From assembly GCA_031265535.1 (NCBI GenBank), contig JAISCO010000148.1, positions 1-10,145 of the forward strand: a stretch of 10,145 bases of DNA. The letters are read 5' to 3'. How positions within the stretch are numbered: position 1 is the first letter of the stretch; each line of letters starts with the position of its first letter. A program made the position numbers and the translations under genes. Below, in pieces: positions 1 through 5,828 of this stretch. The notes beneath the pieces were generated by a model that saw only the letters and a program-made list of their open reading frames with translations, was not told the DNA's origin and did not search any database. This DNA is from Spirochaetaceae bacterium (GTDB lineage: Bacteria; Spirochaetota; Spirochaetia; Treponematales; Breznakiellaceae).

Positions 1-1359
1 ACGAACAAGCCGCTGCATTTGGGTCATTTGCGGAATAACGCGCTGGGGGAGAGCATTTCCCGCATCCTGGCCGCCTGCGGCGCGGAAGTGTACAAAGTTT
101 GTATATTCAACAATCGCGGAATCCATATCTGTAAATCCATGCTCGCGTATATCGAAAAACTAAGCGATTCAACGCCGCAGTCCGCCGGTAAAAAGACGGA
201 TCATTTTGTCGGGGACTGTTATGTTGAATTCAACACAATGTTAAAAAATGATAACGGAGCGGAAGAACGCGCGCGTGAATTACTGCGTAAATGGGAAACC
301 GGGGATGCGGAAACAACCGCGCTTTGGAAAAAAATGAATGACTGGACAGTGAGTGGAATAAAAGAAACGTACAAGCGTACCGGTATATCGTTTGATAAAT
401 ATTATTTTGAAAGTGAAACATATCTGCGCGGTAAAGAAGAAGTGTTAAAAGGTTTGGAAAAAAATATATTTTACCGCGAGACTGACGGTTCGGTATGGGC
501 GGATCTTAGCGCGGAAAATCTTGATAAAAAAACTCTGCTTCGCAAGGACGGAACATCGTTGTATATAACGCAGGATTTCGGAACCGCCATACAGCGGCAC
601 GAAGACTGGCGTTTTGATAAATTGGTTTATGTAGTTGGAAGTGAACAGCGTTACCATTTTCAGGTTTTATTTACGCTGCTTTCGCGGCTTGGTTTTGACT
701 GGGCGCGGGACTTATACCACCTTTCGTACGGCATGGTAAATTTACCGGACGGCAAAATGAAAAGCCGTGAAGGTACTGTTATAGACGCGGACGACCTTAT
801 CGACAAACTGCGTAACATGGCGCTCGCGGAAATTCGCGAAAAGGAAAGAGAGGGGGCTGTTGGAAACGCGGAAGAAACCGCCGAAAAGATCGCGCTGGGG
901 GCGCTGCATTACTATCTTTTACAAATTACGCCCGAAAAAGATATGCTGTTTAATCCCGCCGAATCACTTTCGTTTAACGGCAATACCGGCCCCTATTTGC
1001 AGTATATGGGCGCGCGCATATCGTCAATATTGAAAAAAGAAGAGGCGGAAAATGATCCCGCGCCAAGCGCTGAGAGCGCCGTGTTACTAACAAGCGATGC
1101 CGAATGGGAATTATTAAAAACAATAGCTTCATGGCCTGAAGCGATAAACGAAGCGGCGGAAAAAATGAATCCGGCTGTAATAACGGCGTGGCTGTATGAG
1201 CTTTCAAAAAATTTCAGCCGTTTTTATCATGACTGCCCGATACTTGGCGCGGAAAGCGCGGAACTTAAACACGCCCGCATAGCTCTTTGCCGCGCCTCCC
1301 GGCGTGTCTTGCGCGCCGCTTTTGAACTTGTCTGCATCCCGTTTCTTGAGGCTATGTAA
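1..1359 (+). CDS. argS: Arginyl-tRNA synthetase, 5'-truncated by window edge
   Basis: This class I aminoacyl-tRNA synthetase charges tRNA-Arg with arginine in the cytoplasm. The reading frame is open from base 1, so the gene begins outside the window; the TTG at 19 is an internal Leu codon inside the HIGH-type motif, not a start. The visible 452 residues begin TNKPLHLGHLRNN, where HLGH is the ATP-binding signature. Further family hallmarks are RKDGTSLYITQDFGTA (about residues 178-193), YVVGSEQRYHFQVLF, and the degenerate KMSKS loop KMKSREG at bases 754-774. The DALR-type anticodon-binding domain follows, with SFNGNTGPYLQYMGARI at about residues 323-339, and the protein ends in Met as most ArgRS do. 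About 110-130 residues (the N-terminal tRNA D-loop recognition domain) should be missing, which fits the usual length near 580. It converges on the minus-strand envelope genes. Confidence 0.96.
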   Translation, partial: TNKPLHLGHLRNNALGESISRILAACGAEVYKVCIFNNRGIHICKSMLAYIEKLSDSTPQSAGKKTDHFVGDCYVEFNTMLKNDNGAEERARELLRKWETGDAETTALWKKMNDWTVSGIKETYKRTGISFDKYYFESETYLRGKEEVLKGLEKNIFYRETDGSVWADLSAENLDKKTLLRKDGTSLYITQDFGTAIQRHEDWRFDKLVYVVGSEQRYHFQVLFTLLSRLGFDWARDLYHLSYGMVNLPDGKMKSREGTVIDADDLIDKLRNMALAEIREKEREGAVGNAEETAEKIALGALHYYLLQITPEKDMLFNPAESLSFNGNTGPYLQYMGARISSILKKEEAENDPAPSAESAVLLTSDAEWELLKTIASWPEAINEAAEKMNPAVITAWLYELSKNFSRFYHDCPILGAESAELKHARIALCRASRRVLRAAFELVCIPFLEAM

Positions 1360-1367
1360 GCGTATTC

Positions 1368-1385
1368 TTGCGCGGCAATTTTTTT
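1368..1385 (+). terminator. Weak possible intrinsic terminator of argS
   Basis: Nine bases after the argS stop, TTGC (1368-1371) can pair with GCAA (1375-1378) across a three-base loop, followed at once by seven T (1379-1385). The position and T tract suit a Rho-independent terminator. The 4-bp stem is much shorter than usual, so the call is tentative. Confidence 0.3.
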
Positions 1386-1394
1386 GTGAGGGGC

Positions 1395-1464
1395 TAGCAA
1401 TTAGCAGTTAGCAATTAACAGTTAACAGTGAGCAATTAACAATTAGCAGTGAACAGTTAGGAAT
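1395..1464. repeat. Degenerate heptanucleotide tandem array A (10 units)
   Basis: Ten consecutive 7-nt units can be read without a break in phase: TAGCAAT, TAGCAGT, TAGCAAT, TAACAGT, TAACAGT, GAGCAAT, TAACAAT, TAGCAGT, GAACAGT, TAGGAAT. The consensus is [TG]A[AG]CA[AG]T. Variation is confined almost entirely to positions 1, 3 and 6; only the last unit changes position 4. The last unit runs into the 109-bp repeat that follows. Structurally this resembles the short tandemly repeated heptanucleotides described in cyanobacteria and other bacteria, though the sequence itself is not claimed to match them. It lies between two converging genes. Confidence 0.85.
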
Positions 1465-1567
1465 GCCTCCAGTTGCGTATGCCAAGCGCCCTTGTCTTAC
1501 TGAAGGCAGAGGCTGAAACGCCGCTTTGGGTATCTTAGCGCGGAGCGCATGTAAACCCGCTGGCGGG
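1459..1567. repeat. 109-bp dispersed/duplicated element, copy 1
   Basis: This segment is repeated at 1686-1794 (offset 227 bp) with 106 of 109 positions identical. All three differences are transitions (G/A, C/T and C/T, at copy-1 positions near 1502, 1513 and 1522). It follows heptad array A directly and ends in CCCGCTGGCGGG, a short hairpin. The last three G merge into a 14-G run. An internal GCGC-GGA-GCGC (1538-1548) can also form a small stem. I see no transposase, target-site duplication or credible protein; it looks like a non-autonomous interspersed repeat. Confidence 0.9.
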
Positions 1568-1578
1568 GGGGGGGGGGG
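1565..1578 (+). repeat. Homopolymeric G14 tract
   Basis: Fourteen consecutive G begin at the final GGG of 109-bp copy 1. The corresponding place in copy 2 has only three G followed by TT, so about eleven G are extra here. No credible gene starts downstream on the plus strand, so no regulatory role is evident. Tracts of this length are prone to replication slippage and also to sequencing error. Confidence 0.9.
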
Positions 1579-1642
1579 AATTTTACTTTTAGAAAATTTA
1601 AGGAACATATAAAGGAAAAGGTAAAAAGTAACAGGTAAGAAT

Positions 1643-1691
1643 TAGCAGTGAGCAATTAGCAGTGAGCAATTAGCAATGAGGAATGAGGAAT
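1643..1691. repeat. Degenerate heptanucleotide tandem array B (7 units)
   Basis: Seven units in phase precede copy 2 of the 109-bp element: TAGCAGT, GAGCAAT, TAGCAGT, GAGCAAT, TAGCAAT, GAGGAAT, GAGGAAT. The first four make a perfect 14-nt doublet repeat. The array uses the same consensus as array A but a different order and number of units, and it joins the 109-bp element at the same place (GGAATGCCTCC). The 64 bases between the G tract and this array (1579-1642) are A-rich and show no gene or clear signal. Confidence 0.85.
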
Positions 1692-1794
1692 GCCTCCAGT
1701 TGCGTATGCCAAGCGCCCTTGTCTTACTAAAGGCAGAGGTTGAAACGCTGCTTTGGGTATCTTAGCGCGGAGCGCATGTAAACCCGCTGGCGGG
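1686..1794. repeat. 109-bp dispersed/duplicated element, copy 2
   Basis: Second copy of the element at 1459-1567, in the same orientation, with three transitions between copies. It is preceded by heptad array B. Its right end lies exactly against the stop codon of the minus-strand TPR lipoprotein gene (stop complement at 1795-1797). Unlike copy 1, its terminal hairpin is complete here and is not followed by a long G run. Confidence 0.9.
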
Positions 1795-1796
1795 TT
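1781..1796 (-). terminator. Hairpin overlapping the lipoprotein stop codon; possible operon terminator
   Basis: AACCCG (1781-1786) and CGGGTT (1791-1796) form a perfect 6-bp stem with a four-base loop. On the minus strand the first two paired bases are the AA of the lipoprotein TAA stop, and the 3' arm is followed only by T and then ACATG. It is well placed to end transcription of the envelope operon. It lacks a full U tract and belongs to the repeat element, so the terminator role is inferred. Confidence 0.35.
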
Positions 1797-3102
1797 ACCT
1801 TATATTAAAATAGAATCTGTTTAAAAACGCGATGCGGTTTTGGGCGTTTTTGTAATACTTGCTCCAGGGATATTCCCGCGTAAGGTACGAGTACGCTTCC
1901 AGCGCTCCGCGTACATCACGGCCGGGCAGCGGCGCGTTTTCCAGCGACTGCCCATAGAGCCACCACGCTTCATCGCTCATCGCGGGATGCTGTTGTTGAA
2001 ACTTGTCGAGCAGGGCTATGGCTTCGTCATACTTTTGAGCGTTGAACGTGTCCCGCGCCTGTTGAAGTAATTCCTCAGGGCCGGCGGGCGCGGTGTCATC
2101 CGCAGCGGAGACTTCATCACTAAGTTTATCCGCTTCAAGCCCCAAATCGTCAGGTCTCTCGCGCGGCGCGTCTACCCCGGCTATAGCTTCGTCCGCAATA
2201 ATTCTGTCGTTAGAGACAATCACGCGGACATATTCATTTGTGTAGTAATCCTGTAAAAAATCCTGCTTATAAAACTTTAAGATATATTCACCCTCTTTTT
2301 GGGCGCGGAACACAAAAGTTTGCGTGCTATCGTTTATCCGGCGGGAAACATAACTTATTCCATTCATAGAATTTTCCTCGCCCGTGTAAATCCAGCCGGT
2401 ACCCTGAAACGGAACTTCAAATGTTTGTCCTGCTTGCGCGTAAATGACGCGGGACCTTTCCGGTTTAGCGGGAACGGCTGTTTCGGTTGGAGGATTCCGC
2501 GCGCTCAGTACCGGCAGCGCCCTGATTGGTTCCGTCCGCTGGGGAACAGCGGGCGTATCATCAATTAACTCTGAGTTACGCAGAGCCGCTGCCGGCGGCG
2601 GGGGAGGCTCTTCTTGCGCTTCTTCTTGCTCTTCAAGCTCTCCCTCAACCAAAGTTTCCGCCTGTTCCGGGGTTTCAGGCGGCTCTTCAGCCGCGAGTGT
2701 TTCGTCCACGGGCATTTCGTATGCCGGCGGTTCCCGCGTTTCCGGTTCATCCAAAACTATCGCGGCGGATCTTTCCTCATCAGGCAACGCCGGTTCATTA
2801 ACGAGTTCAGGCTCGTTAAAGTTATAAACCGGTTCCACTAAATCAACATCAATATTTTTGTCAGACGGATCTATTACTTCTTCGGCGCGGATTACAATTT
2901 CGGCGGCGGTGTTTTCCTCTGCCTTCATGACGGCGGCGCTCTCATCCGTTATTTCTTCTATACGGGCAGTTTCAGGCGGAACAGGTTCGGCAGATATCTC
3001 TACCGGTATGATTTCCGGTTCAAACTCCGGCATGGATTTACAAGCATCTAACGCAAAAAGCGCCGCCAAAAGCAGCGGTAACCGGAATTGACGAGATGTC
3101 AT
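1795..3102 (-). CDS. TPR-containing lipoprotein with acidic, proline-rich spacer
   Basis: Predicted membrane-anchored lipoprotein of 435 residues; its function is not known. Residues 1-20 form a short signal peptide (basic start, LPLLLAALFALDA) ending in a relaxed spirochaetal lipobox with Cys21 as the lipidated residue. Residues 25-215 are rich in Glu, Pro and Ala, contain a five-proline run at 166-170, and are probably extended and disordered. Residues 218-300 look like a compact beta domain (GQTFEVPFQGTGWIYTGE, then FVFRAQKEGEYILKFYKQ). Residues 340-435 resemble TPR/YbgF-BamD-type helical repeats (LLQQARDTFNAQKYDEAIALL, then GALEAYSYLTREYPWSKYYKNA). The ATG overlaps the preceding stop as ATGA and has a good GGAG eight bases upstream. 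It is the last gene of the unit. A structural or assembly role linking membrane and cell wall is possible but inferred. Confidence 0.85.
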   Translation of the reverse strand: MTSRQFRLPLLLAALFALDACKSMPEFEPEIIPVEISAEPVPPETARIEEITDESAAVMKAEENTAAEIVIRAEEVIDPSDKNIDVDLVEPVYNFNEPELVNEPALPDEERSAAIVLDEPETREPPAYEMPVDETLAAEEPPETPEQAETLVEGELEEQEEAQEEPPPPPAAALRNSELIDDTPAVPQRTEPIRALPVLSARNPPTETAVPAKPERSRVIYAQAGQTFEVPFQGTGWIYTGEENSMNGISYVSRRINDSTQTFVFRAQKEGEYILKFYKQDFLQDYYTNEYVRVIVSNDRIIADEAIAGVDAPRERPDDLGLEADKLSDEVSAADDTAPAGPEELLQQARDTFNAQKYDEAIALLDKFQQQHPAMSDEAWWLYGQSLENAPLPGRDVRGALEAYSYLTREYPWSKYYKNAQNRIAFLNRFYFNIR

Positions 3103-3521
3103 GGCAGCGGCTCCAGAATATTGTCAATAGATTCCGAGATTTTATTCCGCCAAAATTCGTCCGGGAATTCAGCCGGAGCTGTCCAGAATTCCATAGCGTC
3201 CTCGCTTGTCCAAAATTCCTTTTGCGGCTGTTCAAGCATTACAGGCGGCAAAAAGTCCGGTTTGTCCGGTATAAAAAGATCTTTCGCCGATATTGGGTCT
3301 ATCTTAAAAGCATAGTCCGAAGCTGTTTTGCCCTGTGCGCTAAAAGCAATTTTCGCGGTCAGCAATATAATGAGCGGAGTAACGATTAGTAAAATAACGG
3401 CGCAAAGTATCGCGAGTCTTATCGTTTTTTGACGCCACAACTTTTTTAACGCTGTAAGCGGTTTATCCAACAGTCTCGAAAAAAACCATTTAAGCTTATA
3501 TGCCAGGTCCTCTAGTCCCAT
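3099..3521 (-). CDS. Small single-pass membrane protein with Trp-rich tail
   Basis: I do not recognise the family of this 140-residue protein. Residues 1-34 are basic and amphipathic (KLKWFFSRLLDKPLTALKKLWRQK), residues 35-57 form one strong membrane helix, and residues 58-140 are polar and acidic. By the positive-inside rule the N-terminus is cytoplasmic and the tail periplasmic. The tail carries three EFW motifs (residues 102-104, 111-113 and 122-124) in a proline- and acid-rich setting and ends NILEPLP. The start lies three bases after the stop of the beta-barrel gene without a strong Shine-Dalgarno, suggesting translational reinitiation. Its stop overlaps the lipoprotein start (ATGA). Its fixed place between two envelope genes suggests a role as an inner-membrane adaptor, but this is inference. 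Both overlaps and the membrane topology support a real gene. Confidence 0.8.
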   Translation of the reverse strand: MGLEDLAYKLKWFFSRLLDKPLTALKKLWRQKTIRLAILCAVILLIVTPLIILLTAKIAFSAQGKTASDYAFKIDPISAKDLFIPDKPDFLPPVMLEQPQKEFWTSEDAMEFWTAPAEFPDEFWRNKISESIDNILEPLP

Positions 3522-3524
3522 ACT

Positions 3525-5024
3525 TCATTCAAAATGGCCGTATTTATAACTGCCGTTAATTTTAACAGCCACAACAATACTGAAAGGACGATTATTTGTG
3601 TCGGCGTTGTGCCTGTAATAAGAATCCTCGTCACGGCTGCCCGCCGCCATGGGAACTCCAAAGTACAATTCTATATGTTCCGCGGGTTCAAACGATATAG
3701 CCGGAACAATTTGCGCTGAATTTTTTTCGAAAGCGTGCAAATAGCCCAAAATAACATGAATCCGCTCAATGCCGCCGGGAATAAAACTGATGTTAAAAGC
3801 ACTGTTAAACCCTTTGAAAAGCCTAAAATCCTCCGGCTCATCAACTAATAAATTATTTCTCCGCAAAGAGGCGGCGTCCCCTTCGCCATTATAGTAAATC
3901 TCCGCATTCAGCTTGATTTTTTTATCGAAAAAATCGGTTACAAAACCCATTGATCCGGAGATCCCGAAATCCTCCCAGGTTGCTGACACCACGTTGCCCA
4001 TGGCCTCAGTATAGAATTCAATGTTTTTAAATAATGTAGTTTTCAAAGAAATAAAGCAGCGAAACGGTATACGCTCAAAATAGAAAAAACCTATATCCAT
4101 ATCCAATTTTTGAAGCGCCAGGTTGTATTTGAAGCCTTCTCCAAAATTTTCCAGATGAGGGTTTTGTAAATCAATATATCCGGGGCGGGTAAGCATGATT
4201 AATTCAAAACCACCTATATTTACCGGAATACTTAACTTTGCCAGATACGGATCGCCGGGGTTTTCTACGTCAAGCGGTATGCGGGCAATCAGATTCGCGA
4301 ACGGAAAATTGGGCGACACTCCCCAAACGGCGTCGAACTTGCCGGCTTTTAGAAAAAATTTATCCATGAAATTATAATCAAAAAAAAATTCTTTTATAGA
4401 CAGCGGAGGGGACGGTATCGCAAAAGAAAACGACTGGCGTATCAGCAGGTATCTTGAAGGCTGAATATCCAGACCTATTGTCGCGCTCATCTTTGCGCCT
4501 ATCAAATTCTCAAGTTTGGCTACCGAGGCTTCGGGATTTTCAAAGTACCACGGCGCTTCGTTCCAGCCCGGCATATAGCCGCCGATTATCTGATAAGAAG
4601 TGTCGATGCCAAAACCCGTACTCATTATAAAATCCTGCAAGCGGCTGTATTGCTTTCCCGCGCTCGAATTTTCGGAGGGTTCTACACTTTCCTCTGTTTC
4701 GCTAAATAAATCTTCAAAATCGGAATCAATAAGATTGTCATCGGCAGGGAATGCCGGCAGAGCAAGAAAAAAAAGAAGGGCGGCAAACACACCGGTTAGC
4801 AGTCTGACGCGCTTGCAGGTTTTGCTGTTCACACGCGAATTTGCCGCAAAACCACGATTTATGGGCTGCCGTAAACCTGAGCTTCTTCGAACCTGAGCTT
4901 CCGCGAAGCTTTGTTCAATGAGTTTGCATGGTAAAAAATCACCTGTCAGGCGATTCATTGATGCCTTAATGCGTGAAGCGCAACAAACTCCTGATGTAAA
5001 AAAAATCGCGTAAAAATTTTTCAA
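3525..5024 (-). CDS. Predicted outer-membrane beta-barrel protein with unusual N-terminal extension
   Basis: The mature part (about 405 residues) is rich in alternating aromatic/hydrophobic and polar residues, as in outer-membrane barrels. Examples are SRYLLIRQSFSFAIPSP, FFLKAGKFDAVWGVSPNFPF, IKLNAEIYYNGEG and a final FSIVVAVKINGSYKYG. A convincing signal peptide lies not at the start but at residues 69-94 (basic CKRVR, hydrophobic LLTGVFAALLFFLAL, cleavage after AFPA). The first 64 residues read through repeat-like DNA. Possible starts are TTG 5024 (AAAGG seven bases upstream, TTGA overlap with the lolA-like stop), ATG 4958 (AAGG five bases upstream) and GTG 4832 just before the signal peptide (no clear Shine-Dalgarno). 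The full frame is given here; the true start is uncertain. No specific porin family is recognised. Two slippery T tracts (T8 at codons 7-9 and T9 at 4380-4388) lie in the frame. Confidence 0.8.
   Translation of the reverse strand: MKNFYAIFFTSGVCCASRIKASMNRLTGDFLPCKLIEQSFAEAQVRRSSGLRQPINRGFAANSRVNSKTCKRVRLLTGVFAALLFFLALPAFPADDNLIDSDFEDLFSETEESVEPSENSSAGKQYSRLQDFIMSTGFGIDTSYQIIGGYMPGWNEAPWYFENPEASVAKLENLIGAKMSATIGLDIQPSRYLLIRQSFSFAIPSPPLSIKEFFFDYNFMDKFFLKAGKFDAVWGVSPNFPFANLIARIPLDVENPGDPYLAKLSIPVNIGGFELIMLTRPGYIDLQNPHLENFGEGFKYNLALQKLDMDIGFFYFERIPFRCFISLKTTLFKNIEFYTEAMGNVVSATWEDFGISGSMGFVTDFFDKKIKLNAEIYYNGEGDAASLRRNNLLVDEPEDFRLFKGFNSAFNISFIPGGIERIHVILGYLHAFEKNSAQIVPAISFEPAEHIELYFGVPMAAGSRDEDSYYRHNADTNNRPFSIVVAVKINGSYKYGHFE
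4820..4990. repeat. Probable interspersed repeat inserted in the 5' part of the barrel gene
   Basis: This stretch encodes the odd N-terminal segment (including EQSFAEAQVRRSSGLRQPIN) between the TTG start and the signal peptide. It contains a 16-nt tandem repeat with two mismatches (4874-4889 and 4890-4905), a TTCGAA palindrome, and a perfect hairpin AGCTTC-CGC-GAAGCT at 4897-4911. None of this suits an exported protein's leader. It resembles short palindromic repeats that insert in frame, such as the Rickettsia palindromic elements, in behaviour though not in sequence. Boundaries are approximate, and repetition elsewhere in the genome cannot be seen from this window. Confidence 0.45.
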
Positions 5025-5779
5025 CGAGCTACCTTTTCTAAAAAGGTTTTAGAAAAAACAGCATTGGAAACGGGCGCAAACGACGGATTTGCTATGGTTA
5101 TCTGGGTTTTTTCATTGACAAAGACCCCGTTAACCGTAGTCCCGCGCAGAGCGTCCACAATTAGAATAGCTTTTGGAACATAACGCGCCCCTATCCTGTG
5201 ATAGTCCGGTATAGCCGAAGTCCGCAGCAACTGCCCCGAAAGACTGTAGTCCTCTGTCTTACGCACCAAACCGTCTTCGCTTATCCATACCTTCATGCGG
5301 GGGTAGCTCACTTCATTATTTGTCGCCATAAGGGTCAGTACGCGGCACTGAAAGCGCCCCAGCGTCTCGTCCCCGCTGTCTGAAATTCGATAGTCCTCCG
5401 CCAGTGTAGAGCGGGTAAAGTCGGAATTACGCGCGTTGGAATTTTGAAAGCGGTCGCGGCTGCTTGTAGAGTTAAAGCGCTTGCTGTCCGGATCGTAGAA
5501 CCATAAGGTCCCCCCCTGTTTTAGGTAGCCCTGCCCTTTATTAATAAGCGGCTGAATGATGATGATAGTGTAAAGCTCGTCGGAATCACGGCGAAAAACT
5601 CCGGCAACTGTAGCGCTTCGGTTTTGACCCGGTTTATCCTGCACGATGGTGTATTCGGCGGAAAAATCAACGCCGTAATAGCTGGCAAGATGGTCTACCT
5701 TTTTCAGAAGTTCTTCATCTGAAATCGACCAAAGCGCCATGGGTATGACAAGAAAAAACACAGCAAAACATCTTTTCAT
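5021..5779 (-). CDS. LolA-like outer-membrane lipoprotein-sorting protein (TP-0789-like family)
   Basis: Predicted periplasmic carrier of 252 residues that would shield acyl chains of lipoproteins or lipids while crossing the periplasm. Residues 1-18 form a signal peptide (KRCFAVFFLVIPMALWS) without a lipobox Cys, so the mature protein should be soluble. Family hallmarks are the beta-strand series at residues 55-100 with GQGYLKQGGTLWFYDPDSKR (83-102), the S/N-rich segment leading to SDFTRSTLAEDY (119-130), and a C-terminal NPSFAPVSNAVFSKTFLEKV. These match the LolA-like fold family typified by T. pallidum TP-0789, whose members often sit beside FtsX-type permeases. The ATG has an AAGGA about 11 bases upstream, slightly far. 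The gene begins 49 bp after the permease gene and overlaps the barrel gene by 4 bp, so it likely works with both. The family call is firm; the cargo is unknown. Confidence 0.88.
   Translation of the reverse strand: MKRCFAVFFLVIPMALWSISDEELLKKVDHLASYYGVDFSAEYTIVQDKPGQNRSATVAGVFRRDSDELYTIIIIQPLINKGQGYLKQGGTLWFYDPDSKRFNSTSSRDRFQNSNARNSDFTRSTLAEDYRISDSGDETLGRFQCRVLTLMATNNEVSYPRMKVWISEDGLVRKTEDYSLSGQLLRTSAIPDYHRIGARYVPKAILIVDALRGTTVNGVFVNEKTQITIANPSFAPVSNAVFSKTFLEKVAR
5032..5036 (-). promoter_or_regulatory. Shine-Dalgarno AAAGG for the TTG start at 5024
   Basis: AAAGG lies seven bases before the TTG codon, which itself overlaps the upstream TGA stop as TTGA. Together these favour 5024 as the start despite the internal signal peptide. 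A rival AAGG at 4964-4967 sits five bases before ATG 4958. Confidence 0.45.
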
Positions 5780-5828
5780 ATAAAAAACCGTCCTTACAAA
5801 TATGCTGCAAAATCGCGGCTTTTACGGT

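Noticed and set aside
1408..1608. Minus-strand 66-codon frame with a six-proline run and a SLLIVNCSLLTVNC tail
   Set aside because: It is a translation of the 14-C tract, the 109-bp repeat and the heptad array. The proline run depends on homopolymer length and no ribosome-binding site is evident.
1579..1642. A-rich stretch with several GGA motifs between the G tract and array B, considered as a leader for a small plus-strand gene
   Set aside because: No start codon follows with an open frame before the heptad array, and no gene lies downstream on that strand.
1395..1691. Heptad arrays considered as a CRISPR array
   Set aside because: Units are 7 nt with no unique spacers and no cas genes nearby.
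2444..2827. Plus-strand 127-codon frame rich in Ser and Gly opposite the lipoprotein gene
   Set aside because: It is the complement of the Glu/Pro/Ala-rich spacer; low complexity on one strand creates open frames on the other.
4600..4896. Plus-strand 98-codon frame over the barrel-gene leader
   Set aside because: It reads the opposite strand of the signal peptide and the repeat-like segment; no start context or neighbour supports it.
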